DNA from: Epiperipatus broadwayi
Lineage: Eukaryota > Onychophora > Udeonychophora > Euonychophora > Peripatidae
NCBI GenBank assembly: GCA_028023455.1
Contig: JAQFVV010012398.1
Coordinates: 9,386,682 to 9,450,681 of the forward strand
Length of the DNA stretch: 64,000 bases
Reading direction: 5' to 3'
The notes below the pieces were generated by a model that was not told the DNA's origin, searched no databases, and worked only from the letters and a program-made list of their open reading frames with translations. Positions within the stretch are counted from its first letter, which is position 1. Each line of letters begins with the position of its first letter. This document shows positions 26,077 to 38,623 of the stretch, one piece after another. The position numbers and the translations under genes are program-made.

Positions 26077-27520
26077 GTGATAGAAAATTAGCATGGTTGC
26101 AAAAGTATTGTGTGATAAATTTACTCAAATGTGAAATGACAAATACTGGTATGCCATTGCTTCCAGAGTGGCAACTTCTGGAATTTTTTAAGCTTTTCAG
26201 CAAATTTATGGATCTGAAAGGAAATATTTGTTTTAAGTGTTCCAAACTCATCAGTGGGTGATGTATATTGTTTATATATTTGTAGTTTTTGGTTGAAATG
26301 TTGGTATATGTGGTCCTGCATAGACATTGCCATTTATTTCAATTGCCATGGACACTTTTCTGGTTGACAGATAGTCTAGTGCCCAGTGGATATATTGGCA
26401 TGTCCATGTGTGTTATTGGGTGAGGCATATGTTTCTTTTTTGTAGCAAGGTATTCTTTTAATTGTTTACATGTACTGTGGTATGTATTGGCGGGTGTTGT
26501 GCACGAATCTGGTGATTCTCTTGTGGAGATCATCTGCTAGTGCCATTAATTGATAGGGTGATGGTATCTTTTCATGTGATGTATGTTGAACGATAGTATG
26601 TTGATGAATGACTGGTATTTTTGAATTGTATTTTGTGACATATCATTATTTTATTTAGCATGATGTAAGTCTCTGAGAATAGGAATTCGGTAGTGATTGT
26701 TGGGAATAGGAGTCTGAATGTTTTTTCTACATGAATGTTGTATGGAGCTCTGAGAAATTTATTGTAATGGTTTGCACAACATGGTCTGAAAACAGGCATG
26801 GATTGAATTGGAAGGTGATTAAGTGATGAAGAATTGGTGTGTGTAATAGAATAGATCAATAAGTGTGGTGTGCTGTTGATTATAGAGTGTTACTGAATCT
26901 GCAGCAACAAAGCCCTGAGCTCTCATGAGTGGCAGTTTAATTGATGTAACCATTTTGTATTGAATTTTTCATAGCTTAAGTTGAAATCACCCATTAATAT
27001 TGTTGGGTTGTGGGCTGGGAGTTTATTGTGAGAAATTATATTTGCTATTATGCTAAGATCTGGGGGTACATACACAAAAATAGTGGTGAGTGTAATAATT
27101 TGATGCTGGAATGTAGTTATTAGATGTGAGTCAATGTAAATAATTTTGAAGGTTGAAAATTTTTTAGTTTGAGACTATGAGTATGTCTATACCTGCTGAA
27201 GGTAATGATGTGCCCTGGAGTATGTGGAAAAGCCTTGGTTGTCTAGGTATATGATTGGATTAATTTGTGATCAATTATAGATTTTTGTTTCTAGTAGTCA
27301 TAGTATTTGTAGTTGTATGATGCTAACATCCTTGTTTGTCTAGGTATGTGGTTGAATTAATTTGTGGTCCACTATAGATTTTTGTTTCTAGTAGTCATAG
27401 TATTTGTAGTTGTATGATGCTAATCTATTTGTTGAGCTGGTATATTTTTGCTATTGAATTAATGCTTCTGACATTCAACGTTTCATCAACTGTGTAGCTG
27501 GGATTGGTATGTATTTTTTG
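26077..27520 (-). pseudogene. LINE-T copy 2 ORF2 5' part (endonuclease), broken
   Basis: The minus strand encodes PTILMGDFNLSYEKF near 26995-26960, the GDFN metal-binding block of an APE endonuclease. It is followed by KWLHQ exactly as in copy 1 (GDFNMRYQEF...KWLHQ). Downstream pieces at 26859-26572 (FLFSETYIMLNKIM) and 26533-26339 match the same order as copy 1 (IFSETYIMLHKIKN). Frames change several times. A CTAGGTATRTG...CTAGTAGTCATAG segment is repeated at about 27236-27320 and 27333-27425, a local direct duplication of roughly 90 bases. Confidence 0.65.
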
Positions 27521-27529
27521 TTGTGGTTG

Positions 27530-29214
27530 TTTTGGAATTTTATGTTGTGCATTTTTACTGATTTGTTTTATTTCAATTTGATTTTGCTCAATTTGTTGAC
27601 TTTTATATTATTCTTCTGACTGGTTTTGTATTGAGTGTTTGTGTGTTTTGTGCTTCTTCAGTTTGTGCTTCTGTGGTTATTAACTGGTTTTTGAATATAT
27701 TTGTGATTATTTCCATTGGATTTGAGTCCTTATTTATATAATCAATGATTGGTGATCAGAGTTATCATCATCTGTCTTCACTTTTTTGCTAGCTTTTCTC
27801 TGGTAGGTCTCCCAGGCTTCTTGCTTTCTGGTTGGATTTGTTTCATTAGTAGCATTGTTGTGCAAAAGTCGCTTGGGGGTAGAAGTGTCTCCACAATTTT
27901 TATGGCTGTCTTATTGGTAATAGTATGCTGTGTGATTTATTCATTGCACAGTCAAATCCTGATATATATACATTTGCCTTAGTTGTGTTATTTTTTGCTT
28001 GGCTTTTGCTTTCTCTTTGGTCATATTCCTTGGTTTGAAGTTGTTTTTTTTTTTGAGAACAAATCTATAAGCTCTAAGCTTGGTATTTCTGCTTTTTTAT
28101 AAAGTCTAAGTTTGGTATTTCTGTTTTTTTGTTGTTATTATTTCTTTGTGTATTTTGTACACTGCTATCATTGGCAATGGCTGTCTTTTCTTCTGTTTGC
28201 ATATTAGTGTTGAAATTTTGTTGTTTTTGTGAGTATGCATTTGATTTCTGATTAAGTTCTGACAGTTTGGACATTGTGCAGTAACATGTCCCCTTTGTTT
28301 ACATGAGCAATCTTGTAGTTTCAGATCTCTAATATATAGAATGAGCAATGCTTCCTGATCCAGGATTTGTGTTGATATCTGGAGGGATGTAGTTTTATTT
28401 TGAACTCATAATTCTCGATTGGTATTGGTGTGTCTTTCCGATATACTGTTTTGAACATAATGCTCTTGCCAAATGGTTTCATCATCCTTTAGAAGTCTTG
28501 TTCTTTGTATCCCAGGTATGTGTTCTTAATTATTCCTGAAATGGTATTGTGATAGTTTTGGTATATAGTGATCAGTGCGAAGTTACCCAATGATTTGACT
28601 TGTCATTGAAATCTCTCCATTTGTGTGATTTTATAAAATTCCAGTATTAGGCATCGATCATTGGGATGTTCTGCAATCTGCTGTATGGTGTCCCAGAATC
28701 CATTTAATTTTATTGCCTCAAACAGCAATTCTTTTGGGAATTTATATAATGAAATGTTGCTGCCTGTTGCTGATAACACCATGGACTTAGGGGGATCTCT
28801 TCATTGTTGCAAAGAGATGCTTTGGTATGGATTTATTGAATAATTCAGTTGTGATCTTCAATTTTTAGTCATTCCAGACAATTTCTGGTGGATTTTGACT
28901 TTCCTGTTTTTCAATTTCTAAATTATTTATGTCACTATTGGTTGGTTTCCTATATCTGGGATTGATCTTTTGAGAAGTGATTGCATTGCCTTTTTTTAAA
29001 TCTCTGTTGATATCTGAATTAAATTGACTTTCAATTTTTTTTGCTTGAATAAATAAACTTTTTTTTTTCCATGTCTGCAAATATTGGCTTGTTTTTTTTC
29101 TTTTTCATGGCTTTCATTGGCGTTTTTACTGCCGTTAATTAGGTCATGTGATCTTTGACTCCATGTTTGCGTTGTTAATTTGTTGAAGTCAGTTTTCAAT
29201 TTAAAAATTATCAA
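27530..29214 (-). pseudogene. LINE-T copy 2 ORF1 (zinc knuckle), broken
   Basis: The N-terminal part (29214-28865) is lysine-rich and collinear with copy 1 ORF1. For example, ELFNKSIPKHLFATMKR here corresponds to ERFNNTIPWGLYTSFKR there. Near 28310-28260 the sequence reads CSCKQRGHVTAQCPNCQ, a zinc knuckle that keeps the canonical histidine lost in copy 1. Stops and shifts disrupt the frame. The start near 29214 is only the first available Met. Confidence 0.6.
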
Positions 29215-29389
29215 TTAAATTGTGCTTATTTTTTCTATTAGTTGATATCAATTAATTTAACATTAGAATATTTGATGTTATATGTATTTTTTACATTGTT
29301 TCTGATAAGTTTTTATTAACTTTTTAACGGTTTGAATCCTGATCTGTGCTATCCTAGGTCTAAAGCGCGCTCTGTTATTATTATTATAA

Positions 29390-32278
29390 TTTTTTTTTCT
29401 GAAAAATGTTTTTTTGATTACAGTATTACTTGACAAGAGCTAACCTTGCTTTTTATTTTTATAATCAGGGTCTCTATACATGAGCTGTAAGTTAAGCATT
29501 TCTGTTCCAGTGCAACTTAGTACATAGCTTGTCATTATCATTTGAAATAATATATTTTTGATGTGTTTAAATTAACCATAAAAATATTACAAAACAATGA
29601 TTTTATTTATCTAAATATTACAAGTGTAGTCACTCCACACACACACCACACGCACAGATTATTTTAATTCTTCATGCAGATAGCAATGTAGTATACTATA
29701 TAATACAGTATCTTTTCAGATATACAATATAGAAGTTTTTAACACATGTGAGTTCAATTTTACTAAAAAATTATACATCTTAAAACATCTTCAAAAATAA
29801 TTAACAAAAAAATAAAATACTAATGCACTTAAGTGCTGGTACAGGTGGTCTTTAGCCAAAAATTTTGGACATAGTAGTTTAGTGCTGGAAACTTATCTGG
29901 CCTGCATTATTGAATGTTTGCACAATATATCGATTGGCTATCACTATCACTTTGTTTAGGCATAAAAATCATATAAAGTAACATGGATGCATCCATACTC
30001 AAAATAATGGCATTTAATATATTACATTATAACAAGAGATCAGAAAACAAGAAAAGTTCATATTACATAAATACTTATAAGTACAGGATGATGGAAAGAT
30101 TGTTAATTAGTACATCCAATATTAAAACGATAGAAGCATTTTAAAATATATTTAAAATGAAAATGAACCATGAAAGAATGGTGCTGGTTTAATAACTTCC
30201 GACATTTGTAATAAAATAAAACTGTAACTCAATTGTTAATTATAATTTGAACTAATTGGAAATTAAAACAACAATAACGGAACAATACTGTCTTATAAAT
30301 AATAATACGTCTATATTGGACAAACTGTTTATAACAATAAAATGACAAAGGATGATGAAGATAAATGTTAGTATTGCTCGTGAATTGAACCACCTTTTAT
30401 AACTATATAAACATATCCTGAATGGTAAACCCTATTTAAAACACAAGAAAACAATTCATGAATGAATAAAAATAATAATGACCTTAATATATTCTACCAA
30501 TTCAGAAATCATTTGTAACAAAATGAAAACTTTAATATAATCTACAAACTTAAAACACGAATTGTAAATAAGTAAAGCGTAATCTGATAGTTGATCGCTA
30601 ATGGTAACTGAATAAAGTGAAAATAATGCTAATAAAATGATAATAAAGACAATACTAACAAAGCAATAATATCCCAAAAACAGTAATATCCCTTTAAATA
30701 AATAAACCAATTGTAATAAAATGAAAGGCTTAATGATGATAAAAGGCTTTATTAACTTACAGGTTTATGTATATTAATCTATTCTTAATAAAATATATAA
30801 ATTCTACTCTTTTAAAACCCTATAAATTCAGAACATCAAATTGTAATAAAATTAAAATATATCGATACTAAATTATAATAAAATACAATACCCAAGATCG
30901 ATTAATCTAACATATCTCACCATTTCCACCAATTTATAATAATATAAAATTAATCTTTTAAATAATCTTAAAATTTACAACATCCAATCATGACGACATG
31001 AACTAAATAAAAAATTCTTATTTGACACTTATGCTAATACTATTAACAAATCACTGTTAATTATCTTTCAAACCAATAAAGCAAGCTGAATTAATAAACT
31101 TTAAATCATAATTACCTTAAAATGTCTAATATTAATAATAATCTATTGCAATCAAATGTCAATATCAAAACTTAATATTTAAATTAAATTTATGATCGAT
31201 GCCAATGAGTTTTTAAATGAAATTAAAGCAAATCACTTTATTTAATGAACTTCAAATATCAATTTCGATATATACCATTACCAGCTTTATAATATAACAA
31301 GATTACAGTCTTTATAAATAAATATTAATTTGATATAATAATGTTCACCCAATAAACAATAGTCTGAGGAATATGCAAGCTGCCAATTATAATTGCCTTT
31401 ATTTAACTTAAATAATTATTATATTTGTACTTTATAAATTATCGAATCAGTTCAAATATGAATTTTTATCCTAATATAACTGTTACATATAACTAATAAA
31501 ATAATTATAATAAACTTCTAATTACCTATTAAATACTTAATCATTCCAAATCAAGTAATTTGTTACCACATAAAAATGCACATTTGGTACAAATAATAAA
31601 ATGTTAAATTTAATACAAAGAGAATAATATGTGATCTATAAACACCAATGCTACAGTTTAATTTCCAGACAGAATATTTTATCTTGTCAAAATATTATTA
31701 GCCAATAAATTTGCATTATAAAATTGAATGACAACTAAGCAAGTTTATTAATTTTAAATGAATTTAAAGTTTATTAACAATGAATATATATATAAAATAC
31801 ATGACAGATAAAAAAATAAAGCCTTTGAAATATATATAATCTAATTAAATATTATGAGATATATTCTCCATTGAAATCAGTTTAATAAAATAGGTGATTG
31901 TACATCAAAATTTACCTAGAAAATGTTTAATCTATAATATGTATATCTATGTGACACAAGAAAATGTTGAATATATACACTTTTGAAATACAAGAAAGTT
32001 AATGACATTTTAATCTTTATAATAAAATAGTTAATTGAACTATAATAAACATAAGTCTGCCTATTTATTCACAATGTTTTAATAAAAAAACAATGAATAA
32101 TTTCTATGATATAGTTCTTTTAGACTCAATATTTACAAGTTATATTTAAAAATAATTTATAACCAATGAACAAGAAGATAATATTTTTAAATCAAAATTA
32201 TAATGATTAAAATTTGACATATAAATTTGTATAACTTAACTCTCTTATATTCCATGCATATAAAACAAATGATTATTG
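29390..32278. other. AT-rich intergenic stretch with recurring motif
   Basis: No coding frame is convincing (30456-30710 minus is hydrophobic and low-complexity). Between about 30190 and 30950 the word TTGTAAYAAAATGAAA, or a close variant, recurs at 30209, 30330, 30511, 30712, 30840 and 30868. This suggests a strongly decayed tandem repeat. There is a small ACACACACCACACGCAC run near 29635. Confidence 0.4.
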
Positions 32279-32294
32279 AACTTAATTTAAAATA

Positions 32295-32749
32295 CTTATA
32301 ATATGCTTAGTATATAGGTGAAGTTAATAAAAATTTTCACAAATAACAATGATTAGCTTAGCGCTTTCGGAGTATGCTTACTCCATATTCATAGCCATTA
32401 TTATGTGTAAATGTAATGAATGCAAATATATGCAAATTGTTATTTTGTCCATTTTTTTTTGATATTGTGAAGCAGGCATCCCTTTGATAGATGGTGTTTG
32501 GATTGTTCGTGATAAAGTACACTTTTTTTCTTTTTCTTTTGGTGTCATTTCTTGCTTAACAATATTGAAAAAATGAACAGGAAAATGATTTGCATAAATT
32601 TGAATTCATTACATTTACACATAATAAGGGCTACAAATATAGAATAAACATACTCCAAAAGCACTAAGCTAAACATTATTAGTGAAATTTTTTATTAACT
32701 TCACCTATATATGTTTAAAGCATATTATAAGTATTATGATCAATTGGCA
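32295..32749. mobile_element. Fold-back element with 16-bp flanking repeat
   Basis: Long imperfect inverted arms (about 32291-32460 and 32565-32735) share blocks such as ATAGGTGAAGTTAATAAAAA, TAGCTTAG.GCTTT.GGAGTATG and TTATTATGTGTAAATGTAAT. The outermost 15 bases pair perfectly (32291-32305 with 32721-32735). A perfect 16-base direct repeat, AACTTAATTTAAAATA, flanks it (32279-32294 and 32750-32765). It is non-coding. A 16-base duplication is longer than cut-and-paste transposons usually make, so it may reflect target-primed insertion or chance extension of a shorter duplication. Confidence 0.6.
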
Positions 32750-32835
32750 AACTTAATTTAAAATATAACAAGTTATATTAATAAATATACAATTATATAC
32801 ATAGATAAAAATAATAATACATATTAGCATATGAC

Positions 32836-33300
32836 TTGATTAATCGTCATTCAATTGACACTTCAAAGTAATACAACAGTTCTAATGTTTATTCCTTGAA
32901 TTATAATTTGATATTTTATTACTCCAAATAAAGTAGAAATATTATAAAAAGTTATCTGATACAAAACATATTCTCCAAATATTAAAGTTATCCTTTCGTT
33001 TAGCAGCTATTTGATATTAAAATACATTATAAATGAACAGATGCCAGTTTCCACACATGACAGTGCAATGCAAAATAAACCAATGTAGATCCTGGGTTGA
33101 AATAATTCATCAATATCACAAAACTATATCTGCAGATGAAAATAATACTTATACACAATATTATGTTGTTAGCTTTTATATTTCATTATTGAAACATTTT
33201 GTTCATGCGATATCCATTTGTAGTAAAGAAAATATTAAAATATCTTTGAATCCTATGAATTTACGTTCTTATTCCCTTAACAAATTTTGATAATCTTGTC
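32836..33300. other. Unassigned stretch with one open frame
   Basis: The frame 33033-33290 (85 codons) has a mixed composition with four Cys and no recognisable motif. Nothing upstream resembles a promoter. I do not call it a gene. Confidence 0.3.
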
Positions 33301-33554
33301 TAGTTTTACTAGACAAATATAATTCTGCCTATCCCATCACTTTTTATGGTTAATAAGTAAATACTTTTAAAATAAAAAAGTATATAAAAGAGCTTAGGTC
33401 TGCATCTATGAAAGTCAAAATGTCAGAGAGTTCAAATCATCGAGTCCCTTTTATAATCTTGTATAATTGATATCATTAAATCCAAGATAACACCCTTTTA
33501 TAATTCTATTACCAAAACCATACTGCATTCCACATTTAAAATTACTTTTACAAC

Positions 33555-33775
33555 AATAATAAAATGACAAAACTTTCCACACCGCAGTGCCATTCAGTTG
33601 TAAGCCAGAGTAATCAATGGATGCCAGAAGGTTTGTGCATAAAATCCCTATCCAGTGCCTACTCTTACAATATCCCCAAACTAATTTCTGGCTTGTGGCT
33701 TCTGGAATCCATTGATTACTCTGACTTGCATTGAGTGGCACTACTATATGAAGAGTTTTGCCCATTTTAATAACA
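33555..33775. mobile_element. Fold-back (MITE-like) element
   Basis: The left arm (about 33555-33632) and right arm (about 33690-33775) are inverted copies. Shared words include AGTGCCA, GAGTAATCAATGGAT and CCAGAAG, and the outer ends carry AATAATAAAATG versus CATTTTAATAACA. The minus-strand frame 33451-33879 (142 codons) reads across the hairpin and is not a gene. Confidence 0.6.
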
Positions 33776-34169
33776 GTTATGAGCAAGCATAAGAAATGGT
33801 GATTATGTGCTGTTTGGTGGTTTAATAATAATATGAAAAAAATTTTTTTAAATTTTTTAATAATCATTACATTAAACATAACAAAACATTTAAGACATTA
33901 AATATTTGTGTATATTGTTTATAATCTACTTTTATGAATGCAATAACCAACAAGATATAAAAAGTAATAATTTTATTGAAACACCATAAACTTTATTATT
34001 TACATATGCATTTCAAATGAATGAAATTAATTCACAATTTTATATTGCAATAATAATAATGCATTTCTGGCTTTAATATTTCATTATCATAGTAATCTAT
34101 TTTAATGCTCTTGGACAATATATTGTCTATCAAAAATCACCCAGGTAAAAAAAATTATGTCTGATATCC

Positions 34170-36365
34170 CCTCACATACTGAATTTACACCAAATTTCAG
34201 TTGGCACAATTCTAGTCATATTCATAAAAATCTTGATGTTCATTCTGTAGAAACATATGCTATTCATGATAAATTTCAATAGCTATCAAACACTAAAACT
34301 ATTAATGTAGATGTTCAGAATAGTTACATTTCTAAAGTATAGAATTATCTTAAGAAGTATTGTGTAAATACAAGTTAATCTATTTTTAGATTTACTAAAA
34401 AAAAAAGAATCTTGATTATTTTTCTGTCCATGATTTTATTATTAATAATTGTATTAACAATAGTTAAGTAACGCTTTCTGCTTGGTAGAATATTAAATTA
34501 AAATAAGAAGATTCATAATAGAGATTTAAAGGCAGAAGTTCAAAGGATTGAAACTGCAAAGAAGATATAAAAATTTGCTGATTATGGTCACTTTAGTTTT
34601 GCTGTACTGAAAGCAATGTATAGACCTGAAAAACAATATAGGTCTATTAAATTCATTGATGTCATAAATAAATATTTTGATCATTTTTTTAAATAATAAT
34701 ATGAGATGATTATTTTTAGTGATATATTCAATTTTATCTGCTTTAGATTTGTATAAAGATATCCAGCTTACTAGAGTAAAAATAGCTCTTTATAATCTTA
34801 TGATATACGAAAGAATTTTAAAATATATTGGTGACATGCTAGCTTTAACATCACCAACATTTTTTAAAAAAGATATTGACTTCTGAAGTTGTGCTTTCTG
34901 ACCTAAAGAATGCTTCTATTGTCAAGCATTGGTGGCTGAGTGGTCAGCACATCTGTCTTACAAGCAGTAGTCCCAGGTTCATGTCCAGCCAATGCATTGA
35001 CACATGAAACAAGAATGCCAGCTTTAAAAATAAAGTGAATACATGAGATTCCAGTAATTATCATGAAATGTCATTATTATTCATTACAGCAAATGCACTC
35101 TCAAGGATATTTTAAACAGATTGTTTCAAGTCATAGATAAATAGTTATGCTAAAGCTTTGCACAACAGACAAGGTTTTCATCTCTAAGAAAATGCAGAAA
35201 ATGTGTCAGAAATAATCTATATATATTTTTTATTGATATTTATTTTGCAAGTAATTGACTCAATTAATCAAACTGATTTATGAAATTGTTAGGTATTAGT
35301 TGATTGTTCATGAAAGTTTATTTGTATTACACACTTATACATGTTGAAATGATAAGAAGTGTTACTATTTCACATTTCAAGTAAAAAAAAATCTAAAGCA
35401 TTTTAAAAATTAATGTTAAATATGTATATATTAATTTTATTTAAATTTTTTATCTTAGTGGTCTTTGAAGATGTTTATAGTCAACTTAATAAAAAAAGAA
35501 TCTATATGTGATACTGATTTGATGATAGAATTTTTAATTTGAATTGATTAAAAAAATATATAAACCTCATCTTCTTGTTTAATGGGATTTATAGTATGCT
35601 GATAATTGTGTTAATTTTATCAATTCAAAAGATTATTGACACTTAACTTCTGCAGCTTTTAGTTACAATGGTTATCAACTTAAAAAATGTGAGCTAATTT
35701 AAAAATTTGGCAGTTTTTTAAAGTAGAAAATAAGCTTAAATCTGGAGGTTCATCATAGATTCAATGTGGTACTGCTGATTTTAATAAATTAAAAGATAAG
35801 GTATTTTATTGCAGTGCTATGGAAACTGCTACTAAAGTAGTTGGATGACCAACCATTATTTTATCTAACTAATTGAATTGAAATGAGACTTGAATCTCTT
35901 ATCAATGTATTTTAAGTCCATTTAAAAAATTAAATTGGAATGCTCCAATAAAATTTTAAAAATACAATGGCAAGGAGCATTTCATCAATCAATACAAATG
36001 TAAGTTTGCTGAATGTGATACTATAAAAGCTATTAAAATCTATTATAGCAAAATTACATCTTTCTTCGATTGAAAACATTAAATAAATGAATAATAGATT
36101 TCTTTAAAAACTATTTTATGGTGAACGTGAGAATAATTTTTATGGGACAAGCAGACCCTATTTATGTTACAAAGAATATCCCAAGACACTTTATAAAAGT
36201 ACAGTACTGACTGTTTTCATTGGAGTATGGCCAAGAGTAGCTATAATAAGAAGTAACAACCAAGTCTTTCAAAATGATGTTTTCTGCAGAAGAAGTGAGA
36301 AGACATTTCATAAAATATCAAACAAACTGAATAATAAATCCATATGTTCTATAAGTTGAAATTTA
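34170..36365 (+). mobile_element. Very decayed LINE-like region
   Basis: Short plus-strand stretches look like eroded retrotransposon protein. SAWWNIKLK-like residues near 34467-34500 resemble the WWN..L segment that precedes reverse transcriptase in many LINEs. KFADYGHFSFAVLKAMYRPEKQ lies near 34568-34635 and LYKDIQLTRVKIALYNL near 34750-34800. No catalytic motif survives. The assignment is tentative. A SINE at 34914 interrupts it. Confidence 0.3.
34914..35010 (+). mobile_element. tRNA-derived SINE, copy 3
   Basis: Plus-strand copy with the clearest RNA polymerase III promoter of the three: A box TGGCTGAGTGG at 34933-34943 and B box GGTTCATGTCC at 34976-34986. The ends GTCAAGCATTGG and CCAATGCATTGAC pair like an acceptor stem. 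It ends GACACATGAAAC. An 8-base repeat AAGAATGC (34906-34913 and 35011-35018) may be the target-site duplication. D-arm and acceptor irregularities argue against a functional tRNA gene. Confidence 0.7.
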
Positions 36366-36466
36366 CAAATTATGGGTTGGTTTGTATAGTCTTTGCAATA
36401 TTTATTTTTAGTGTTTTGCCCTTGGTGTTGGAGTAATCCATATTTTCTAGTGAGTGGTGCTGCTGG

Positions 36467-37051
36467 ATGACATTGTGTAAATTAAAATTGTTAGAGACAA
36501 AGTGTGAGGAGATAAAGGAATTATTGAGTAGAAATGATAAGGAAGAAAGGGATAAGGAGGTCCAGAAGATGGTAGACAAGGTTACAGATGGAGTAGAGAA
36601 AGTAGATTATGAGACAGTGTTGATAAGAGATTCACTAATAAGAGAATGTGGGGATATAATTGCAAGGGAAAATAGAAGCAGGTATGTTAGAGTATGTATG
36701 CCTGGAGCAAAAATTAGGGATGTGACAGATAAAGTAAGAAAGCAAGGTAGTAGAGATGTATATGTAATAGTAGGGACTAATAATTTGTTAGAGCCATCAG
36801 AGAAAGTAATGGATGAGTATGTAGAATTGATTAGGAATTTGAGAGATATTAAAGGAAGAGTAGGAGTAGTGGGACTATTACCAAGATTTGATAAGAGGCA
36901 TTTGTTAGATAGGGCATGTTCTATAAATGAGAGAGTGAAAAAATTGTGTGAGAGAAATAATGTTGTGTTTGTGGATGTATGGGATTGGTTTATTGGAAAG
37001 AGGGAGTTATATAGTAAAGATGGTTTGCACTTAAGGAAAACAAAATTTTAG
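36467..37051 (+). CDS. LINE-E ORF1, SGNH-esterase-like protein
   Basis: An open frame of 194 codons, the best-preserved coding unit in the window. Residues 1-45 are charged and probably helical. The SGNH/GDSL hydrolase fold follows: VLIRDSLIRE at 51-60 (block I, RDS in place of GDS), VYVIVGTNNLLEP at 98-110 (block III, GTNN in place of GxND), and SKDGLHL at 183-189 (block V, Asp 185 and His 188). The serine, aspartate and histidine positions are present. Such domains occur in ORF1 of CR1-type LINEs, where the enzyme substrate is not established. The true start may lie upstream of the first Met. Confidence 0.65.
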   Translation: MTLCKLKLLETKCEEIKELLSRNDKEERDKEVQKMVDKVTDGVEKVDYETVLIRDSLIRECGDIIARENRSRYVRVCMPGAKIRDVTDKVRKQGSRDVYVIVGTNNLLEPSEKVMDEYVELIRNLRDIKGRVGVVGLLPRFDKRHLLDRACSINERVKKLCERNNVVFVDVWDWFIGKRELYSKDGLHLRKTKF

Positions 37052-37298
37052 GGAGTCTGATATTTAAAGAATATAGTTCGGGAAACTTTTAAAGGGGGGT
37101 GGGCTTTTAAATTTTAATATTATCAAAAACAAGACGAATGGAGGGAATAAAAGAAATAAGCAAAAGATGGTTGATGTAGATATAAGTGTAGATGTGGAGA
37201 GGGAAAGGTATTGTAAGATTAATGGTAAAAAAGGTTATTATAAACGTAATGGAAAATAAAGAATCAAAAGAATTTATAAAAGAATAGTTAGGAAAGAA

Positions 37299-37975
37299 AA
37301 AATTGTTAAAATTGGGTTTTTGAATATGCAAGGTGGTAGGAGACCAGAAAAGCGGCTGGAATTAAATAAAGCAATTGAAAATGAAGAACTGGAGGTATTA
37401 GCAGTAGTGGAAACTCATCTAAGAGAAGAAGAAGAACCTATTTTGGAAGAGGTGATATGGCAGGTGTAAACAGAAAAGAAAAAGAAAAAAGGGGTGGTGG
37501 TATAGGTGTTATATCAAGGAAATATTTAAATATTGTTAAGTGTCAAGAGCATTTGTGGTTTGAAATAAGGTTGGGTAGACAAGAATGGATGGTGGCAATA
37601 GTGTATATAGCTACTGGAGATAGTCAAACTGTAATGGAGTGGAACAGTAGTATACATTAATGCGTAGTTAAGGATATACAATTTTTTTAAAAAAAGAGGA
37701 AGAGAATAATGGTTATAGGGGATATGAATGGACATATTGAAGAAATTGATGATGTAGATAATAAGAATGGTCAGTTTTTGAAGGAATTTTGTCAAAGAGT
37801 AAATTTGAGCATTGGGAATTTATCAAATATGTATGAGGGACAGGAATAATGTATTTCACACAATAGATTATGTATTGGTAGAGAAAGAGGGAATGAATAA
37901 AATACGTAAAATTAAGGTGTTTAATAATGAAGAGAGGGTATGTAATAGTGATCATAATTTTATTGTAATAGAAAT
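37299..37975 (+). pseudogene. LINE-E ORF2 endonuclease region, broken
   Basis: It begins KIVKIGFLNMQGG, the usual APE-endonuclease start. Then come EVLAVVETHLREEEE (catalytic Glu, about 37393-37437), RGGGIGVISR (about 37491-37520), VIGDMNGHIEE (about 37710-37745, metal-binding Asp and Asn), HTIDYVLVEK (about 37860-37885) and NSDHNFIVIEM (about 37944-37976, Ser-Asp-His). All core residues are visible but lie in at least three frames, so the enzyme is not encoded intact. Confidence 0.75.
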
Positions 37976-38623
37976 GGTTAGTAATGTGATGGAGGTTAGA
38001 AATAAAGGTAGAAATAATAGTAAAAGATGTGGATGGAGAGTGAATGATAAGAATAAGTTGAAAAAATATAAAATAAAAGTTGAAAAAACCATGGAGCAGA
38101 TGGATGGGGATGAGTATAAGGACTGGTGTGGTGAAATAGAAAAAGTGGCAAATAGGATTTTGGTTGAGAATATGCAGAAGAATAAAAGTAATAAAAAAAT
38201 GAGAGTTAGTAAAAGTGTAAAAGAGAGGAAAAAAGCATGCAGAGAATATAAGTGTGCTATTAAGAACAAAGAAAGTGAAAATGATATTAACACTAAATGG
38301 GGAAAGTACTTAGAAAAGAAGTTGGCTAAAATGGATAATTATAGAGAGAGGATGAAGTTAAATAGTAAATTGTTAGAGGATATTAATAAAAGTGGAAGAG
38401 ATAAGAGTAAAAAATTTTGAAATTACATTAAAAGGAGAAATGTAGGGGAAAGAGAGATAGTATTAATAGATGATGAGGGAATAGAATGTAGCTCTAGAGA
38501 AGAGGTAGAGAGAATCTTAAATAGATATGTAATGGATATAGAAAAGATGTTAGATGTGAAGAAAGTAGTGATAGAAAAAATGGAAGCAGTTAGTAATGGG
38601 AATATTAGGTTCACAAAAATGAA

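Larger units (their letters stand above)
22320..29370 (-). mobile_element. LINE-T copy 2, near full length, interrupted
   Basis: It has the same organisation as copy 1: a 3' end with AATAAAA (about 22335), decayed C-terminal zinc region, reverse transcriptase, endonuclease, ORF1 with a zinc knuckle, and a 5' end at about 29370 beside a short (TTA)n run. Excluding the Penelope insertion (24600-26064) it is about 5.6 kb. The zinc motif near 23070-23105 has lost key residues: it reads FFNLCHAPEETQYIFYNY where copy 1 has CMLCHQAEETQQHLFYNC. Many stops confirm inactivation. Confidence 0.8.

Noticed and set aside
33451-33879. Minus-strand frame of 142 codons
   Set aside because: It runs through both arms of a fold-back element and has no recognisable domain.
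34914-35010. Functional tRNA gene
   Set aside because: A and B boxes are present, but the D arm and acceptor stem are poor and two other dispersed copies with A-rich tails and target-site duplications show it is a SINE.
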